The notes beneath the pieces are model-generated. The model did no database searches. It saw only the letters and a program-made list of their open reading frames with translations, and had not been told where the DNA came from. A stretch of DNA of 64,000 nucleotides from assembly GCA_002778785.1 (NCBI GenBank), contig PEZS01000008.1, positions 69,207 to 133,206 of the forward strand. The letters are read 5' to 3'. This stretch comes from Bdellovibrionales bacterium CG10_big_fil_rev_8_21_14_0_10_45_34. GTDB lineage: Bacteria; Bdellovibrionota; Bdellovibrionia; Bdellovibrionales; 1-14-0-10-45-34. Position numbers and translations under genes: made by a program. The first letter of the stretch is position 1; every line of letters starts with the position of its first letter. Positions 9,426-18,313 of this stretch are shown here, piece after piece.

Positions 9426-12203
9426 CTAGTGCGCATCACCCCAATTTTGCCCCACACCCAAATTCACTTTTAAAGGAACGTTGAGTTTTGCAGCTGATTC
9501 CATTTTTTCAGTGATCAGCTCTGAGGCAGCTCCTACATCGGCGTCATTACATTCAAATACAAGTTCATCATGCACCTGTAAAAGCATTTGAGCCGGGCAC
9601 GATCGTAGTGAAAGCATTGCCAACTTCACGATGTCTGCCGCTGTTCCTTGAGCTGGTGCATTTATCGCTGCTCTCTCACCAAATTTTCTAATTGAAGCGA
9701 GTCTAGACTTGAGCTCAGGAAGGTATCTTCTTCGCCCAAAGAGCGTCGTGACGTAACCCTTTTGATGGGCCTCTTCTACTTTGCTAACCATAAAACCTTG
9801 CACTTGCGGAAACTTCAAAAAATAACGTTCAATAATGCTGGCTGCCTCTTTTCGAGGAATTCCCAGATTCTCAGAAAGCCCATGTGCGCCCATACCGTAG
9901 GCCAATCCAAAGTTTACAGCCTTGGCAACACGCCTTTGTTCGGAAGTGACTTGGGTGATGTCTGTAGAAAAGATTTCAGATGCCGTCGCGCTGTGTATAT
10001 CTTGATCTCTCTCAAAGGCCGATATGAGACCACGATCCCCAGTTAAGTGAGCAATCACCCGTAGCTCTATTTGTGAGTAGTCGGCAGAAATGAGCTTCTG
10101 CCCAACATTTGCGACAAACGCGTTTCTGACCTTGGCGCCTCTCTCTGTGCGTATGGGAATATTCTGAAGATTGGGATTGGTACTCGAGAGCCTTCCCGTT
10201 GTTGTCACGGTCAAATTGAACTCGGAGTGAACTCTGTGAGTTGCCGGGTCCATAATCTCCGGAAGCGCATCCACATAGGTCGATTTTAGTTTGGTCAATT
10301 CTCTGTAATCCACAATCATTTTACAAATGGGGTGCTTATCAATTAGCTTTTGTAAAACATCAGAGTCGGTTGAAAAACCCGTCTTTATTTTTTTTATAAC
10401 CGGCAGTTTGAGCTTCTCAAATAGAATGACTGATAACTGTTTGGGGCTTGAAATCAAAAAGGCTTCACCGGCTTCTTTGTGAATTTTTGCTTCAATCGAT
10501 TTGATATCTTTCGTTAGGTCCGCGGCCTGAGCGCTTAGTTGAGACGGGTCGATGAGAATCCCTCGCTCTTCCATATCGTGAAGCACCGAAAGAAGTGGTA
10601 GATCGACATCATTATAAATATATTCCAAACTATCTCTCTTGAGACTTTTCCTAAATTCTTCTTCAAGCTTTCTATAAAGAGCATGAGTTTTTTCTGCTGT
10701 GAGGTATTCAGGGACTTTGAATCCAAGGTAGCGCTGGGTTAAATCTGACAAGTGCAATTTTTGACCCGGATCAAGAACATATCCCGCCAGGCAAAGGTCA
10801 AATTTCGCCTTTGGTGTGCGCACCGGAAATCTTCGCCACACAGACTGAAGAGAGTGCGCACTCCATAAGAAGTCCCGGCTGTTGAGCCAATCGAGCAGAA
10901 CCGCTTCTTGAGAATTAATTTTGTAGGCGATGCCATCTTTCTCTTTTGTAAGATGAAGGTACTCCCCATCGATGTAGGCCCAAATAGCCTCTCCCCGTTC
11001 AAAGTATTCTTGGGCCTGAGACAAACTGATTTCTTTAGCGGTACTTACCACAACCGATTCAGACTGGAGTTCTAACTGCATCTGTGAAGAGTTTTGAAAA
11101 ACCGCGGCTGGCATAGGAATTCCATGAGCCGGCGTTGATTCGTGCAAGTTTTCTTCCCCTTGTGTGTCGTTGAGAAAACCGCCTCCATTGGAACGAAATA
11201 CATTTGGGATACTTAAATTCTGGATGCCTCCTGTGACTTCAAAAACCTTGGAATTCTTAGCATGGTCACTCCTACGGGCGTCGTTCATAGAAGGATCACT
11301 CTTAGAGGCGTCACTTTTAGAGGCGTCACTTTTGATGGTGACACTTTTGCTTTCGCTTCCTAAGAGTTTGGTTTCTAAAGATTTAAACTCAAACTCTCGA
11401 AGAAGAACTCTCAGTTCTTCACTACGCGGTGAACTCTTGCTGAGTTTCCCAACGGATAAATCAAGCGGTATATTGCATTCAATTGTTGCCAATTTTCTCG
11501 ACAAAAAAGCACTCTCTTTGCCCGCTTCGAGTTTGGTCTGAAGTGACTTGTTCTTTATGTAATGCAAGTTTTCGTAAATACCCTCTAGGTTTGTATACTC
11601 TTGCAGCAATTTAACAGCTCCTTTGGGCCCAATTCCTCTCACTCCAGGAATGTTATCGGAGGAGTCTCCAACAAGAGCCAAATAATCGATGACCTGATCG
11701 GGCTTTATCCCCCATTTTTCTACAACTCCGTCGGAACTGTATGTCAGCTCTTTCATTGGGTCATAAATACTGATGCGACTATTCACAAGTTGTGCGAAAT
11801 CTTTATCTCCACTTATGATAATCGCTTCATGGCTGTTGTTGACTGCCCAGCACGCAATTGTTCCTATAATATCGTCCGCTTCGTAGCCTTGTTGATCAAA
11901 ACACGGAATACCAATTAGCTCCGACAGCTGCCGAATGTAAGGCACTTGAGGTACAAGCCCCTCGGGCATCTCTGAGCGGTTGGCTTTGTAGTCGACGAAT
12001 AAATCCTTTCGGAAACTTGGTTCTTTTCGATCGAAGCAATAAGCAATCATCTCCGGCTTATGGTCATTGATCAGTTTTGACGTCATTGTTAGAAAGCCGT
12101 ACAAGGCGTTTGTCGGAAAACCTTTTGAATTTGTGAGTTCACGAATGGCGTAAAACGACCTAAAGTACATCGAACTGACATCGACTAAGTAGACTCGACC
12201 CAT
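9426..12203 (-). CDS. polA: DNA polymerase I, proofreading domain probably inactive
   Basis: 925 aa. Replication and repair polymerase. Order: 5' nuclease (about 1-285; YEADDIIGT, GDKDFAQLV, GDSSDNIPGV), a low-complexity linker (about 290-390), a 3'-5' exonuclease-like domain (about 400-565), and the polymerase domain (about 580-925) with motif A SADYSQIELR, motif B RRVAKAVNFGLAYGMG and motif C QVHDELV. The exonuclease region has AYIDGEYLHL where active enzymes have DxE, and the later acidic motifs are not evident, so proofreading is probably lost, as in Taq and Bacillus enzymes. The linker holds a 15-bp tandem repeat. The ATG directly follows the TAA of the HTH gene. Confidence 0.95.
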   Translation of the reverse strand: MGRVYLVDVSSMYFRSFYAIRELTNSKGFPTNALYGFLTMTSKLINDHKPEMIAYCFDRKEPSFRKDLFVDYKANRSEMPEGLVPQVPYIRQLSELIGIPCFDQQGYEADDIIGTIACWAVNNSHEAIIISGDKDFAQLVNSRISIYDPMKELTYSSDGVVEKWGIKPDQVIDYLALVGDSSDNIPGVRGIGPKGAVKLLQEYTNLEGIYENLHYIKNKSLQTKLEAGKESAFLSRKLATIECNIPLDLSVGKLSKSSPRSEELRVLLREFEFKSLETKLLGSESKSVTIKSDASKSDASKSDPSMNDARRSDHAKNSKVFEVTGGIQNLSIPNVFRSNGGGFLNDTQGEENLHESTPAHGIPMPAAVFQNSSQMQLELQSESVVVSTAKEISLSQAQEYFERGEAIWAYIDGEYLHLTKEKDGIAYKINSQEAVLLDWLNSRDFLWSAHSLQSVWRRFPVRTPKAKFDLCLAGYVLDPGQKLHLSDLTQRYLGFKVPEYLTAEKTHALYRKLEEEFRKSLKRDSLEYIYNDVDLPLLSVLHDMEERGILIDPSQLSAQAADLTKDIKSIEAKIHKEAGEAFLISSPKQLSVILFEKLKLPVIKKIKTGFSTDSDVLQKLIDKHPICKMIVDYRELTKLKSTYVDALPEIMDPATHRVHSEFNLTVTTTGRLSSTNPNLQNIPIRTERGAKVRNAFVANVGQKLISADYSQIELRVIAHLTGDRGLISAFERDQDIHSATASEIFSTDITQVTSEQRRVAKAVNFGLAYGMGAHGLSENLGIPRKEAASIIERYFLKFPQVQGFMVSKVEEAHQKGYVTTLFGRRRYLPELKSRLASIRKFGERAAINAPAQGTAADIVKLAMLSLRSCPAQMLLQVHDELVFECNDADVGAASELITEKMESAAKLNVPLKVNLGVGQNWGDAH
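11296..11340. repeat. Three 15-bp tandem repeats inside polA linker
   Basis: Units tcactcttagaggcg, tcacttttagaggcg and tcacttttgatggtg sit head to tail and encode repeats of the K-S-D-x-S type between the 5' nuclease and exonuclease-like domains. The length is a multiple of three, so copy-number change would keep the frame. Confidence 0.8.
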
Positions 12204-12539
12204 TTAAGTCTCAGAGCTTTGAGCGGATTCTTCTTTTGAAGGCGGTAAACTATCAACCTCTATAAGGCTAATCTGACTGAGCTTAAATTTTGAAAGCAAC
12301 TCGTCTGCAGGGGCTTTTTTATGAAGATTTTTTGAAGCCAAATTGACCTCTGACCACCACTTTTCAAAACAGAGCAAGCGATCAACAGGTAGCTGACCAC
12401 CGTCTTCTTCCCACTTGACGAAATTCGAAAGTTTAAAACCCAAGCGAAACGCCAGCTCCGCGCGGCTCCATCCCCTTCGAGCTCTCAACAAATTGACCTT
12501 TTCAGGGGTCCATCTTGACCTGAGTTCGATATCATTCAT
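12204..12539 (-). CDS. Small helix-turn-helix (XRE-like) protein
   Basis: 111 aa. Residues about 11-55 form a helix-turn-helix of the Cro/XRE type ([20 protein letters not shown], then NFVKWEEDG). The second half is polar and ends in a Ser/Glu-rich tail, with no recognised domain. The start overlaps the 3' end of the cold-shock gene by 8 nt and the stop TAA directly abuts the polA ATG, so it is co-transcribed with both. DNA binding is inferred from the fold; the target is unknown. Confidence 0.8.
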   Translation of the reverse strand: MNDIELRSRWTPEKVNLLRARRGWSRAELAFRLGFKLSNFVKWEEDGGQLPVDRLLCFEKWWSEVNLASKNLHKKAPADELLSKFKLSQISLIEVDSLPPSKEESAQSSET

Positions 12540-12765
12540 TGGCTAAGTTCTTCTTATCCTCGATTAACTGTATATTTGAAGCTTGCGGACCGCGTTCGGT
12601 GTCTATGAATTCGAATTGAACTGCCACCCCTTCTGGCACTGCCTTATATCCATCTGACTTAATTGCGGAATAATGGAAAAATACGTCTTGGCCATCCGTT
12701 TGTTCAATAAAACCGTAACCTTTTGTTTCGTTAAACCACTTCACTCGTCCCGTTGCAGAAGGCAC
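12532..12765 (-). CDS. Cold-shock domain protein (CspA family)
   Basis: 77 aa. A single cold-shock domain with RNP1-like KGYGFIEQ and RNP2-like VFFHYSAI, plus [11 protein letters not shown] at the N-terminus; a nucleic-acid chaperone. AGGAGG lies about 4 bases before the ATG. It leads the operon cold-shock protein - HTH protein - polA, which is unusual company for a Csp and may couple polA expression to growth conditions. The 112-bp upstream spacer (12766-12877) shows no clear hairpin. Confidence 0.92.
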   Translation of the reverse strand: MPSATGRVKWFNETKGYGFIEQTDGQDVFFHYSAIKSDGYKAVPEGVAVQFEFIDTERGPQASNIQLIEDKKNLANE

Positions 12766-12877
12766 AGCTCCTCCTTTTCAATTAAAAAAGCCTAGTTCTC
12801 ACACGCAAAAAGATCAAGAAGTCCTCTGGCGTGAGCTACCTCAGGTCAAAATAATATTACCTCGAGGGCACTAACTG

Positions 12878-13168
12878 CTACTGGTTTTTGGCATTTTGAC
12901 CGGCAAATGTAAATATGATCTCGTCCTCTTGGCTCACATCAAACAGCTCCACTGCCTGCCTTTCAATGTACTCTGGACGATGGGCCTGCCTGATACGCTC
13001 CGTCAAATCTAATTGCTGCCTCTTTAAGCTTTCAATGGACTCGCTTATTCGCACACTCTCTTGTCGCATCTGCAGAAATCTTAAAAAGGAGCCATCAACA
13101 ACAACACTAAGCAATAGTGCAGCGAGAACCAAAAGGGCCACGGCAATAGGCTTTTTAGATGGAGCCAT
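12878..13168 (-). CDS. Septum-formation initiator FtsB/DivIC-like protein
   Basis: 96 aa from the ATG at 13168, which has GAGGAG 3-8 bases upstream; an in-frame ATG at 13210 would add 14 residues but has a weak ribosome site. One membrane helix (IAVALLVLAALLLSVVV) is followed by a periplasmic coiled coil (about residues 30-70) and a C-terminal segment (EYIERQAVELFDVSQEDEI) resembling the FtsB/DivIC 'R..ELG...P.E' tail. Probably part of the FtsBLQ-type division complex. It is followed by the cold-shock operon. Confidence 0.8.
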   Translation of the reverse strand: MAPSKKPIAVALLVLAALLLSVVVDGSFLRFLQMRQESVRISESIESLKRQQLDLTERIRQAHRPEYIERQAVELFDVSQEDEIIFTFAGQNAKNQ

Positions 13169-13240
13169 CGGCTCCTCGTCTTTGGACGTTTTGTTTAACA
13201 CGTTTCTCATTAGTACATTCTACTTTCAGAGCACCAAACG

Positions 13241-13268
13241 AAAAAAGTCCTGCCGTAATAAGCAGGAC
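13241..13268 (-). terminator. Rho-independent terminator for the upstream barrel gene
   Basis: On the minus strand gtcctgc, an 8-nt loop and gcaggac form a 7-bp perfect stem followed by six T residues (13241-13246). It lies 55 bp past the stop of the 13323-14363 gene and 73 bp before the FtsB-like start. Confidence 0.85.
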
Positions 13269-13322
13269 CACTTTTCGAAGAACTGAACCTCGGTTGAGTT
13301 CGCCATCTGTTATAAAAAACTT

Positions 13323-14363
13323 TTAGAACACCAAATAGGCGTCTAAGTAGTATAAGCTTTCACCCTCTGGATATAACACGAAGTTTCTACTTGCTAGGTT
13401 GAAAGAAGAGTCCGTGTAAACTCCCAAGGCAAAGTTGAAGTTTTCTGTAACTGTAAGGCCCACCCACGAATTCAAGAGCATAAAGTTATCTTGCTTTTCA
13501 GGTAGTGTCTGATCTTCAAACTCGCCCCCATTGTACCAGATACTATTGAGACCAGCTGCCTGGTGAAATGAAATCCAGCTTGTTGGCGCCGCCGAAAGGG
13601 TTAAGTAATGGTAAAGTCTCAACGACTTCGTCTGAACAAGAGCATTGTCTGCCTGTCTTCTGAATGCATACAAATTATTGAAATAGTATCTAGGGCTAAA
13701 ATCGTAGGCGAGCGTAAAAACAGAATTAAGAGGTTTTTCGAAGGTCATGCCACCGCGAAATAGTCCGATACTCTCAGCTTCTTGAGAAGCATTGCTAAAC
13801 GGAAGGTAATAGCGCGCATAGGCACCAGAGAAATTAATCCCACCTGGCAGCGTTGCAATCCCTGTTTTTGCAATCTGAACATAAGGATCTTCTACAGTGA
13901 CTGCGTTGGCATTCTCGCCTGACTTCTGACCAAAGCTGTGGCTCCATGCCGGGGCGATCGCTACTGAAACATCATCTTGGAGTCTGTAGCTGCCGCGAAC
14001 TAGTGTTGTTGTAGAAAGTGATTCGCCAGGGTTTGTTGAATTGATGGCATCGGCGATTCCAATCTCGTTGTAATTGTTGAACATAAAGCCAAAACGACTT
14101 GGCACTTTTTTAGTTACGACTTCCTCTGCCCCAATAACCGATTGCCCGGAGACCGATTGGCTCGTTGCGGAGGTCTGAGCTAAGTACCCACTGCGCTTAA
14201 ACTTTTTGTTCGAGCGAGAGTCACCGGCACCATTGGCTTTTTGGGCCGAACCTACTCTGCTCGCTTTTCGGGCTGAACCAAGGTTTGATTTTGTTTTTTG
14301 AGCTGCCTGGGCTCCAAAAGCACCTGCAATCCCCAGCATCACGATCCACGACAATTGCTTCAT
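13323..14363 (-). CDS. Outer-membrane barrel protein
   Basis: 346 aa. Signal peptide ending GAFGAQA (about residue 20), a Ser/Lys/Arg-rich low-complexity segment to about residue 55, then a barrel of alternating aromatic strands ending YLDAYLVF, a typical terminal-Phe signal for outer-membrane insertion. No porin or receptor family is recognised. Monocistronic: a good intrinsic terminator follows, and a 550-bp gene-free stretch precedes it. Confidence 0.75.
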   Translation of the reverse strand: MKQLSWIVMLGIAGAFGAQAAQKTKSNLGSARKASRVGSAQKANGAGDSRSNKKFKRSGYLAQTSATSQSVSGQSVIGAEEVVTKKVPSRFGFMFNNYNEIGIADAINSTNPGESLSTTTLVRGSYRLQDDVSVAIAPAWSHSFGQKSGENANAVTVEDPYVQIAKTGIATLPGGINFSGAYARYYLPFSNASQEAESIGLFRGGMTFEKPLNSVFTLAYDFSPRYYFNNLYAFRRQADNALVQTKSLRLYHYLTLSAAPTSWISFHQAAGLNSIWYNGGEFEDQTLPEKQDNFMLLNSWVGLTVTENFNFALGVYTDSSFNLASRNFVLYPEGESLYYLDAYLVF

Positions 14364-14913
14364 TTTTCCTCCGACTCTTTCTAAACTAACTATTTTATAT
14401 TTACTTGCCTTAAAACTTCAAAATCATCCACGAAGCAGTTCAAGAGCCGGTGCCAAAAACACCCTGTCGCTTCCCGTGGTCTCTCGTTACACCAAGCAAG
14501 AGCAAGCGTTGTGCCACAAAAACCGGTGTAAATCTGATACTCTACACTCCTTGCTGACATCAAAGCCTGAAAGAGCGGCCTATTGAGGCGTCAGCGGCGC
14601 TTAACGCACTTATGAAGCATCGGCGCTGTTAATGAATGACGCATTACGCTTAGTTCTGTCAATTCCTTTTACACAGCCATGTATTGATTATCCTTAAAGG
14701 AGACTTGAGCCGAGACGGTGGCTGTTACGTAAAACCTAGCAATCGCATTAAATTAAACTGAAAGGCGCGAGGAATAAGCGTAACTGAGCGCTCTGTCGAC
14801 GACAAAGGGCAATGGACGCTATTCATTTTATTGCGTTTGCGCAGTAGTTTGGACGAAATGGCATTAGCCCTAGAAAAACAAGAGAATGTGCATCTTTGAA
14901 GAAAGGACAAACA
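14364..14913. other. Gene-free stretch of 550 bp between divergent genes
   Basis: No coding frame with a ribosome site, no tRNA-like cloverleaf and no terminator was found on either strand. It must hold the promoters of the barrel gene (minus) and of the DUF2799-sodC pair (plus). Two similar blocks, cagcggcgcttaacgca and tcggcgctgttaatga (about 14600-14640), are too imperfect to call. An unannotated small RNA is possible but unsupported. Confidence 0.5.
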
Positions 14914-15687
14914 ATGAAAACTCGTTTAATTGGCGCCGTGGGCGCAGCCACATTGCTATTCGGGTGTACAAGCGCCCTAAAAAAACAGTGTGAGCAAACC
15001 AACTGGTTCAATCATGGCAGACAATTGGCTATAGACGGAAAACGCATCGGCCAAGATGACTTCATCGGTTCTTGTCAGCGCGAAGAAGTCGAAGTTGATT
15101 CGTCGGCCCTCGATCGAGGTTGGAAAGCCGGTAGAGGCGAATATTGCGAGCCGCAGGGCGCCTACTTAACTGGCAAGCGCGGGGACTTTTTAAATTCAGA
15201 CCTTTGCGAGCCGAATCAAATCCGAAAAATGCTACCGGAACACGCAAGGGGCGTCGAAGATTATTGCCACCCGCAAAACGGGAAAATAGCTGGCTCCTCG
15301 GGGCGACTTTACAATTCAGTTTGCCCCAAAAATTTAGAAGGAGCTTTTTTACCGGAGTTTAACAAGGGCAGACAAATATTCTTAGACGCAGAAATATCAA
15401 AAAAACGAAATGAAATTCGAACGCTTGATCGAAAGATTTCGGATCTACAAGTTCAAAAGCGCGACTATCAGAACAGTCTGAAAGACATGCAGCTTCGGCA
15501 GACGATTGGAGTGGCGCTTGATCGCGAGCGTACAGATAAAGAACGTATGGATCAGGATCAAAGCCGTAGACAAATCGAATGGAACGTTCAAGATACAGAC
15601 AGAAAGATTAGGCAGCACCGCGATACACAACAGAAGTTTGAAAATGAAATTCAAACCTTGGAGCGCGAGAAGCGAGCATTGCAATAG
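14914..15687 (+). CDS. DUF2799-type lipoprotein with C-terminal coiled coil
   Basis: 257 aa from the ATG at 14914, chosen because gaaagga lies about 7 bases before it and it gives a compact lipoprotein signal with lipobox LLFGC; an ATG at 14896 adds six residues. Residues about 20-165 contain repeats of a 'W..G...G' pattern with regular Cys (NWFNHGRQLAIDG, RGWKAGRGEYC, HARGVEDYC, FNKGRQIFL), matching the DUF2799 pattern; the last 90 residues are a long charged coiled coil. Function unknown, probably periplasmic face. sodC follows after 8 bp. Confidence 0.8.
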   Translation: MKTRLIGAVGAATLLFGCTSALKKQCEQTNWFNHGRQLAIDGKRIGQDDFIGSCQREEVEVDSSALDRGWKAGRGEYCEPQGAYLTGKRGDFLNSDLCEPNQIRKMLPEHARGVEDYCHPQNGKIAGSSGRLYNSVCPKNLEGAFLPEFNKGRQIFLDAEISKKRNEIRTLDRKISDLQVQKRDYQNSLKDMQLRQTIGVALDRERTDKERMDQDQSRRQIEWNVQDTDRKIRQHRDTQQKFENEIQTLEREKRALQ

Positions 15688-15695
15688 GAGTCGAA

Positions 15696-16235
15696 ATGAA
15701 AATTATCAACTGCATTTACACAATATCACTTGGTTTAGGAGCTTTGTCTTTTGTTGCCTGTTCATCTAAACAGACCGCAACGGAAGAGTCTCAGCGAAAA
15801 CTTGCACAGTTAGAGGCGAAGTCAGGATCAAAAGTTACCGGCGAGATACATCTCGTTCAAGTAGGTGAGACTGTTCGACTTACCGGAGAAGTAAAAGGGC
15901 TAAAGCCGAACTCCGTTCATGGATTTCATATTCATGAATTTGGCGATTGTAGCACAAAAGACGCGGCGAGTGCTGGCGGACACTTTAACCCCGATGGTCA
16001 CAAACACGGGGGGCCAAAAGAGGTCACCCGCCACGCAGGTGATCTTGGTAACATTACCGCAGACAAAGATGGTATTGCACTTGTAGAGGTGAGCACTCAG
16101 GCATTCACACTCGAACCTAATTCGAAAGTTTCGGTATTAGGTAAATCGATCATAGTTCACGAAAAACACGATGAATTTGACAAGCAACCGGCTGGCAATG
16201 CTGGCGCGCGGATCGCTTGCGGAATCATTCGTTAA
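15696..16235 (+). CDS. sodC: Cu/Zn superoxide dismutase, lipoprotein form
   Basis: 179 aa. Signal peptide with lipobox LSFVAC (Cys about 22), then the SOD fold. The metal ligands are all visible: HGFHIHEFGDC (Cu His pair and the disulfide Cys), GGHFNPDGHKHGG (bridging and Zn His), RHAGDLGNI (Zn His and Asp) and VHEKHDEF (Cu His), with the second Cys in ARIACGI. It removes superoxide in the periplasm or at the envelope. Co-transcribed with the DUF2799 lipoprotein; GGAG lies about 8 bases before the ATG. Confidence 0.96.
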   Translation: MKIINCIYTISLGLGALSFVACSSKQTATEESQRKLAQLEAKSGSKVTGEIHLVQVGETVRLTGEVKGLKPNSVHGFHIHEFGDCSTKDAASAGGHFNPDGHKHGGPKEVTRHAGDLGNITADKDGIALVEVSTQAFTLEPNSKVSVLGKSIIVHEKHDEFDKQPAGNAGARIACGIIR

Positions 16236-16237
16236 TG

Positions 16238-16261
16238 TAGGGCGTGTCCTCATTTGGTCGA
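16238..16261. repeat. Single end of the 6208-6368 element
   Basis: The 24 bp starting tagggcgtgtcctcatttgg are identical to the left end at 6208-6231. No matching right end lies nearby. It fills the 27 bp between the stop codons of sodC and the convergent SDR gene. Confidence 0.8.
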
Positions 16262-16262
16262 G

Positions 16263-16952
16263 TTAAAATGGTAGCTCGGCACCTTTGTAGTCATAAAACT
16301 TACCTGTATCTTCTTTTCTTAGCCCTTCGATAACAGTCATTAGACCTTCTGCTGAGCGCTCTGCCAGCAGAGGGGCGCCGGAGCCACCCATATCCGTTTG
16401 CACCCATCCAGGGTGAAGCACAACCGCGATCAGCTTCGGAAAGTCGATAGCAAAACTACGATTTAACATATTGAGTGCAGCCTTAGAAATTCTATATCCG
16501 TAGGACCCCCCACTTTTGTTGTCTGTAATTGAGCCCATCAAACTTGAAATGCTACAGACCTTCCCAGAGGCCGACTCTAGCAAAAGTGGTAAAAGTTTTT
16601 CGGTAACACGCAAAGTTCCAAATAGGTTGGTCGCCAGCGACTCACGTATTCTGTCCTCAGTGTTTTCATCAAACTGTGAGTCGGATTTTAAATAAACCCC
16701 TGCATTATTAACAAGAACGTCAACCTTTGCGAGTGACTTTAGCTCGGTAGAAAATCTCTCCACAGATTCCGTCGAGGTCAAATCTAACTCATTAATCTGA
16801 AGGCGGTCGCCATGCACTTCAAGGATTTTTCGGAGCGCCTCGGACGGCTGCGAACGAATAGTTCCAACAACATCATGTCCTTCTTCAAGGGCCACTTTTG
16901 TGAGTGCAAGTCCGATGCCTTTATTAACCGCGGTTATTACAAATTGAGCCAT
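16263..16952 (-). CDS. Short-chain dehydrogenase/reductase
   Basis: 229 aa. Classical SDR layout: a Rossmann nucleotide-binding start (VITAVNKGIG, the TGxxxGxG variant, about 5-14), NNAG (near residue 85), the catalytic Ser in CSISSLMGS and YxxxK (YRISKAALN, about 155). The substrate cannot be read from sequence; the length and C-terminus (LRKEDTGKFYDYKGAELPF) resemble C-factor/sniffer-like SDRs. The stop abuts the solitary repeat at 16238-16261. Confidence 0.88.
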   Translation of the reverse strand: MAQFVITAVNKGIGLALTKVALEEGHDVVGTIRSQPSEALRKILEVHGDRLQINELDLTSTESVERFSTELKSLAKVDVLVNNAGVYLKSDSQFDENTEDRIRESLATNLFGTLRVTEKLLPLLLESASGKVCSISSLMGSITDNKSGGSYGYRISKAALNMLNRSFAIDFPKLIAVVLHPGWVQTDMGGSGAPLLAERSAEGLMTVIEGLRKEDTGKFYDYKGAELPF

Positions 16953-17056
16953 GATAACTCCTTCGCCTCATGAGGCAGATCGTGGGGATCATTACCTGCT
17001 AGATTTAGTGACGAAGCCCACACTTTTTTCGTCTCAAGCCCAACTTGAAAGCCTGT

Positions 17057-18301
17057 CTAGTTTCTTTTACCACTTAGCATTTCTTCGATTCTCAGCAATT
17101 GGTTGTACTTGGCAATCCGTTCGCTCCGACAAAGGCTGCCCGTCTTTATTTGGTGACAACCAAGAGCGACACTCAAATCGGCGATTGTTGTGTCTTCCGT
17201 TTCACCGCTTCGGTGAGACATTACGGTGCCATAATTTGCTGAGTGAGCCAGCTCTACGGCGCTCATAGTCTCAGAAAGTGTGCCGATTTGATTGACCTTA
17301 ATGAGAACGGCATTGGCAATGTTGTCTTGAATGCCTCTTTGAATTCTCTTCACGTTAGTTACAAACAAATCATCGCCAACAAGCTGAACTTTAGAACCAA
17401 GCCTGTCCGTACAAAACTTCCACCCACTCCAATCGTCCTCAGAAAGACCATCTTCAATACTGGTAATCGGGTACTTCTTCGACCATTCACTATAAACGGA
17501 AACCAACTCTTCTGAAGAAATTCGATTTCCTTCCCAGCGATAACTTCCGTCTTCGAAAAGCTCTGTTGCCGCTACATCGAGAGCTATCGAGACGTCTTCT
17601 CCGGGCTGGTAGCCAGCCTTCTCGATCGCATTCATCAAAAGATCTAAAGCCGTTTGGTTAGAGTCCAATTTAGGAGCAAACCCGCCTTCGTCTCCAACAG
17701 CAGTTGCCAATTTCTTTTCGCTCAATATCTTCTTAAGATTGTGAAATATCTCAGCGCCGGTTCGAAGTGCTTCCGCGAATGTCGTCTTCAATTTCGGAAC
17801 AACCATAAATTCTTGAACATCTAAACCATTGTCTGCATGCGCTCCACCGTTGACGACATTCATCAGCGGAGTAGGCAGTCTCATAGTTTTATTACCACCC
17901 ACATACTGAAAAAGTGGTTGGCCCAACTCTAGCGACGCAGCACGGGCACAAGCCAGCGAAACCCCCAACAGGGAATTCGCACCCAAGTTGGATTTGTTTT
18001 CGGTTCCGTCAATTTCTAGTAGCAAGTGATCTAAACCCTTTTGTTCACTCACCTCAAAGCCAACCAATGCTTTTGCGATTGTAGTATTCACGTTGGCAAC
18101 GGCCTTTAAGACCCCTTTGCCAAGGTAGCGTGTTTTGTCCTGGTCTCTTAGCTCACAGGCCTCGTGCGCTCCCGTTGATGCCCCTGAAGGTACGGCGGCT
18201 CTGCCAATCACTCCGGCTTTTGTAGTCACTTCAACTTCTACCGTAGGGTTTCCTCTACTATCCAAAATTTCACGGCCATGTATCAACGTGATCTTCGACA
18301 T
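17057..18301 (-). CDS. eno: Enolase (2-phosphoglycerate dehydratase)
   Basis: 414 aa, slightly shorter than most bacterial enolases. Glycolytic enzyme, probably also in the RNA degradosome. Seen: [27 protein letters not shown], the Mg ligands in [19 protein letters not shown] and [12 protein letters not shown], the catalytic [12 protein letters not shown] and the SHRSGETED loop; C-terminus [16 protein letters not shown]. It begins 12 bp after the upstream coiled-coil gene. Confidence 0.96.
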   Translation of the reverse strand: MSKITLIHGREILDSRGNPTVEVEVTTKAGVIGRAAVPSGASTGAHEACELRDQDKTRYLGKGVLKAVANVNTTIAKALVGFEVSEQKGLDHLLLEIDGTENKSNLGANSLLGVSLACARAASLELGQPLFQYVGGNKTMRLPTPLMNVVNGGAHADNGLDVQEFMVVPKLKTTFAEALRTGAEIFHNLKKILSEKKLATAVGDEGGFAPKLDSNQTALDLLMNAIEKAGYQPGEDVSIALDVAATELFEDGSYRWEGNRISSEELVSVYSEWSKKYPITSIEDGLSEDDWSGWKFCTDRLGSKVQLVGDDLFVTNVKRIQRGIQDNIANAVLIKVNQIGTLSETMSAVELAHSANYGTVMSHRSGETEDTTIADLSVALGCHQIKTGSLCRSERIAKYNQLLRIEEMLSGKRN

Positions 18302-18313
18302 TCTATTTGCTCC

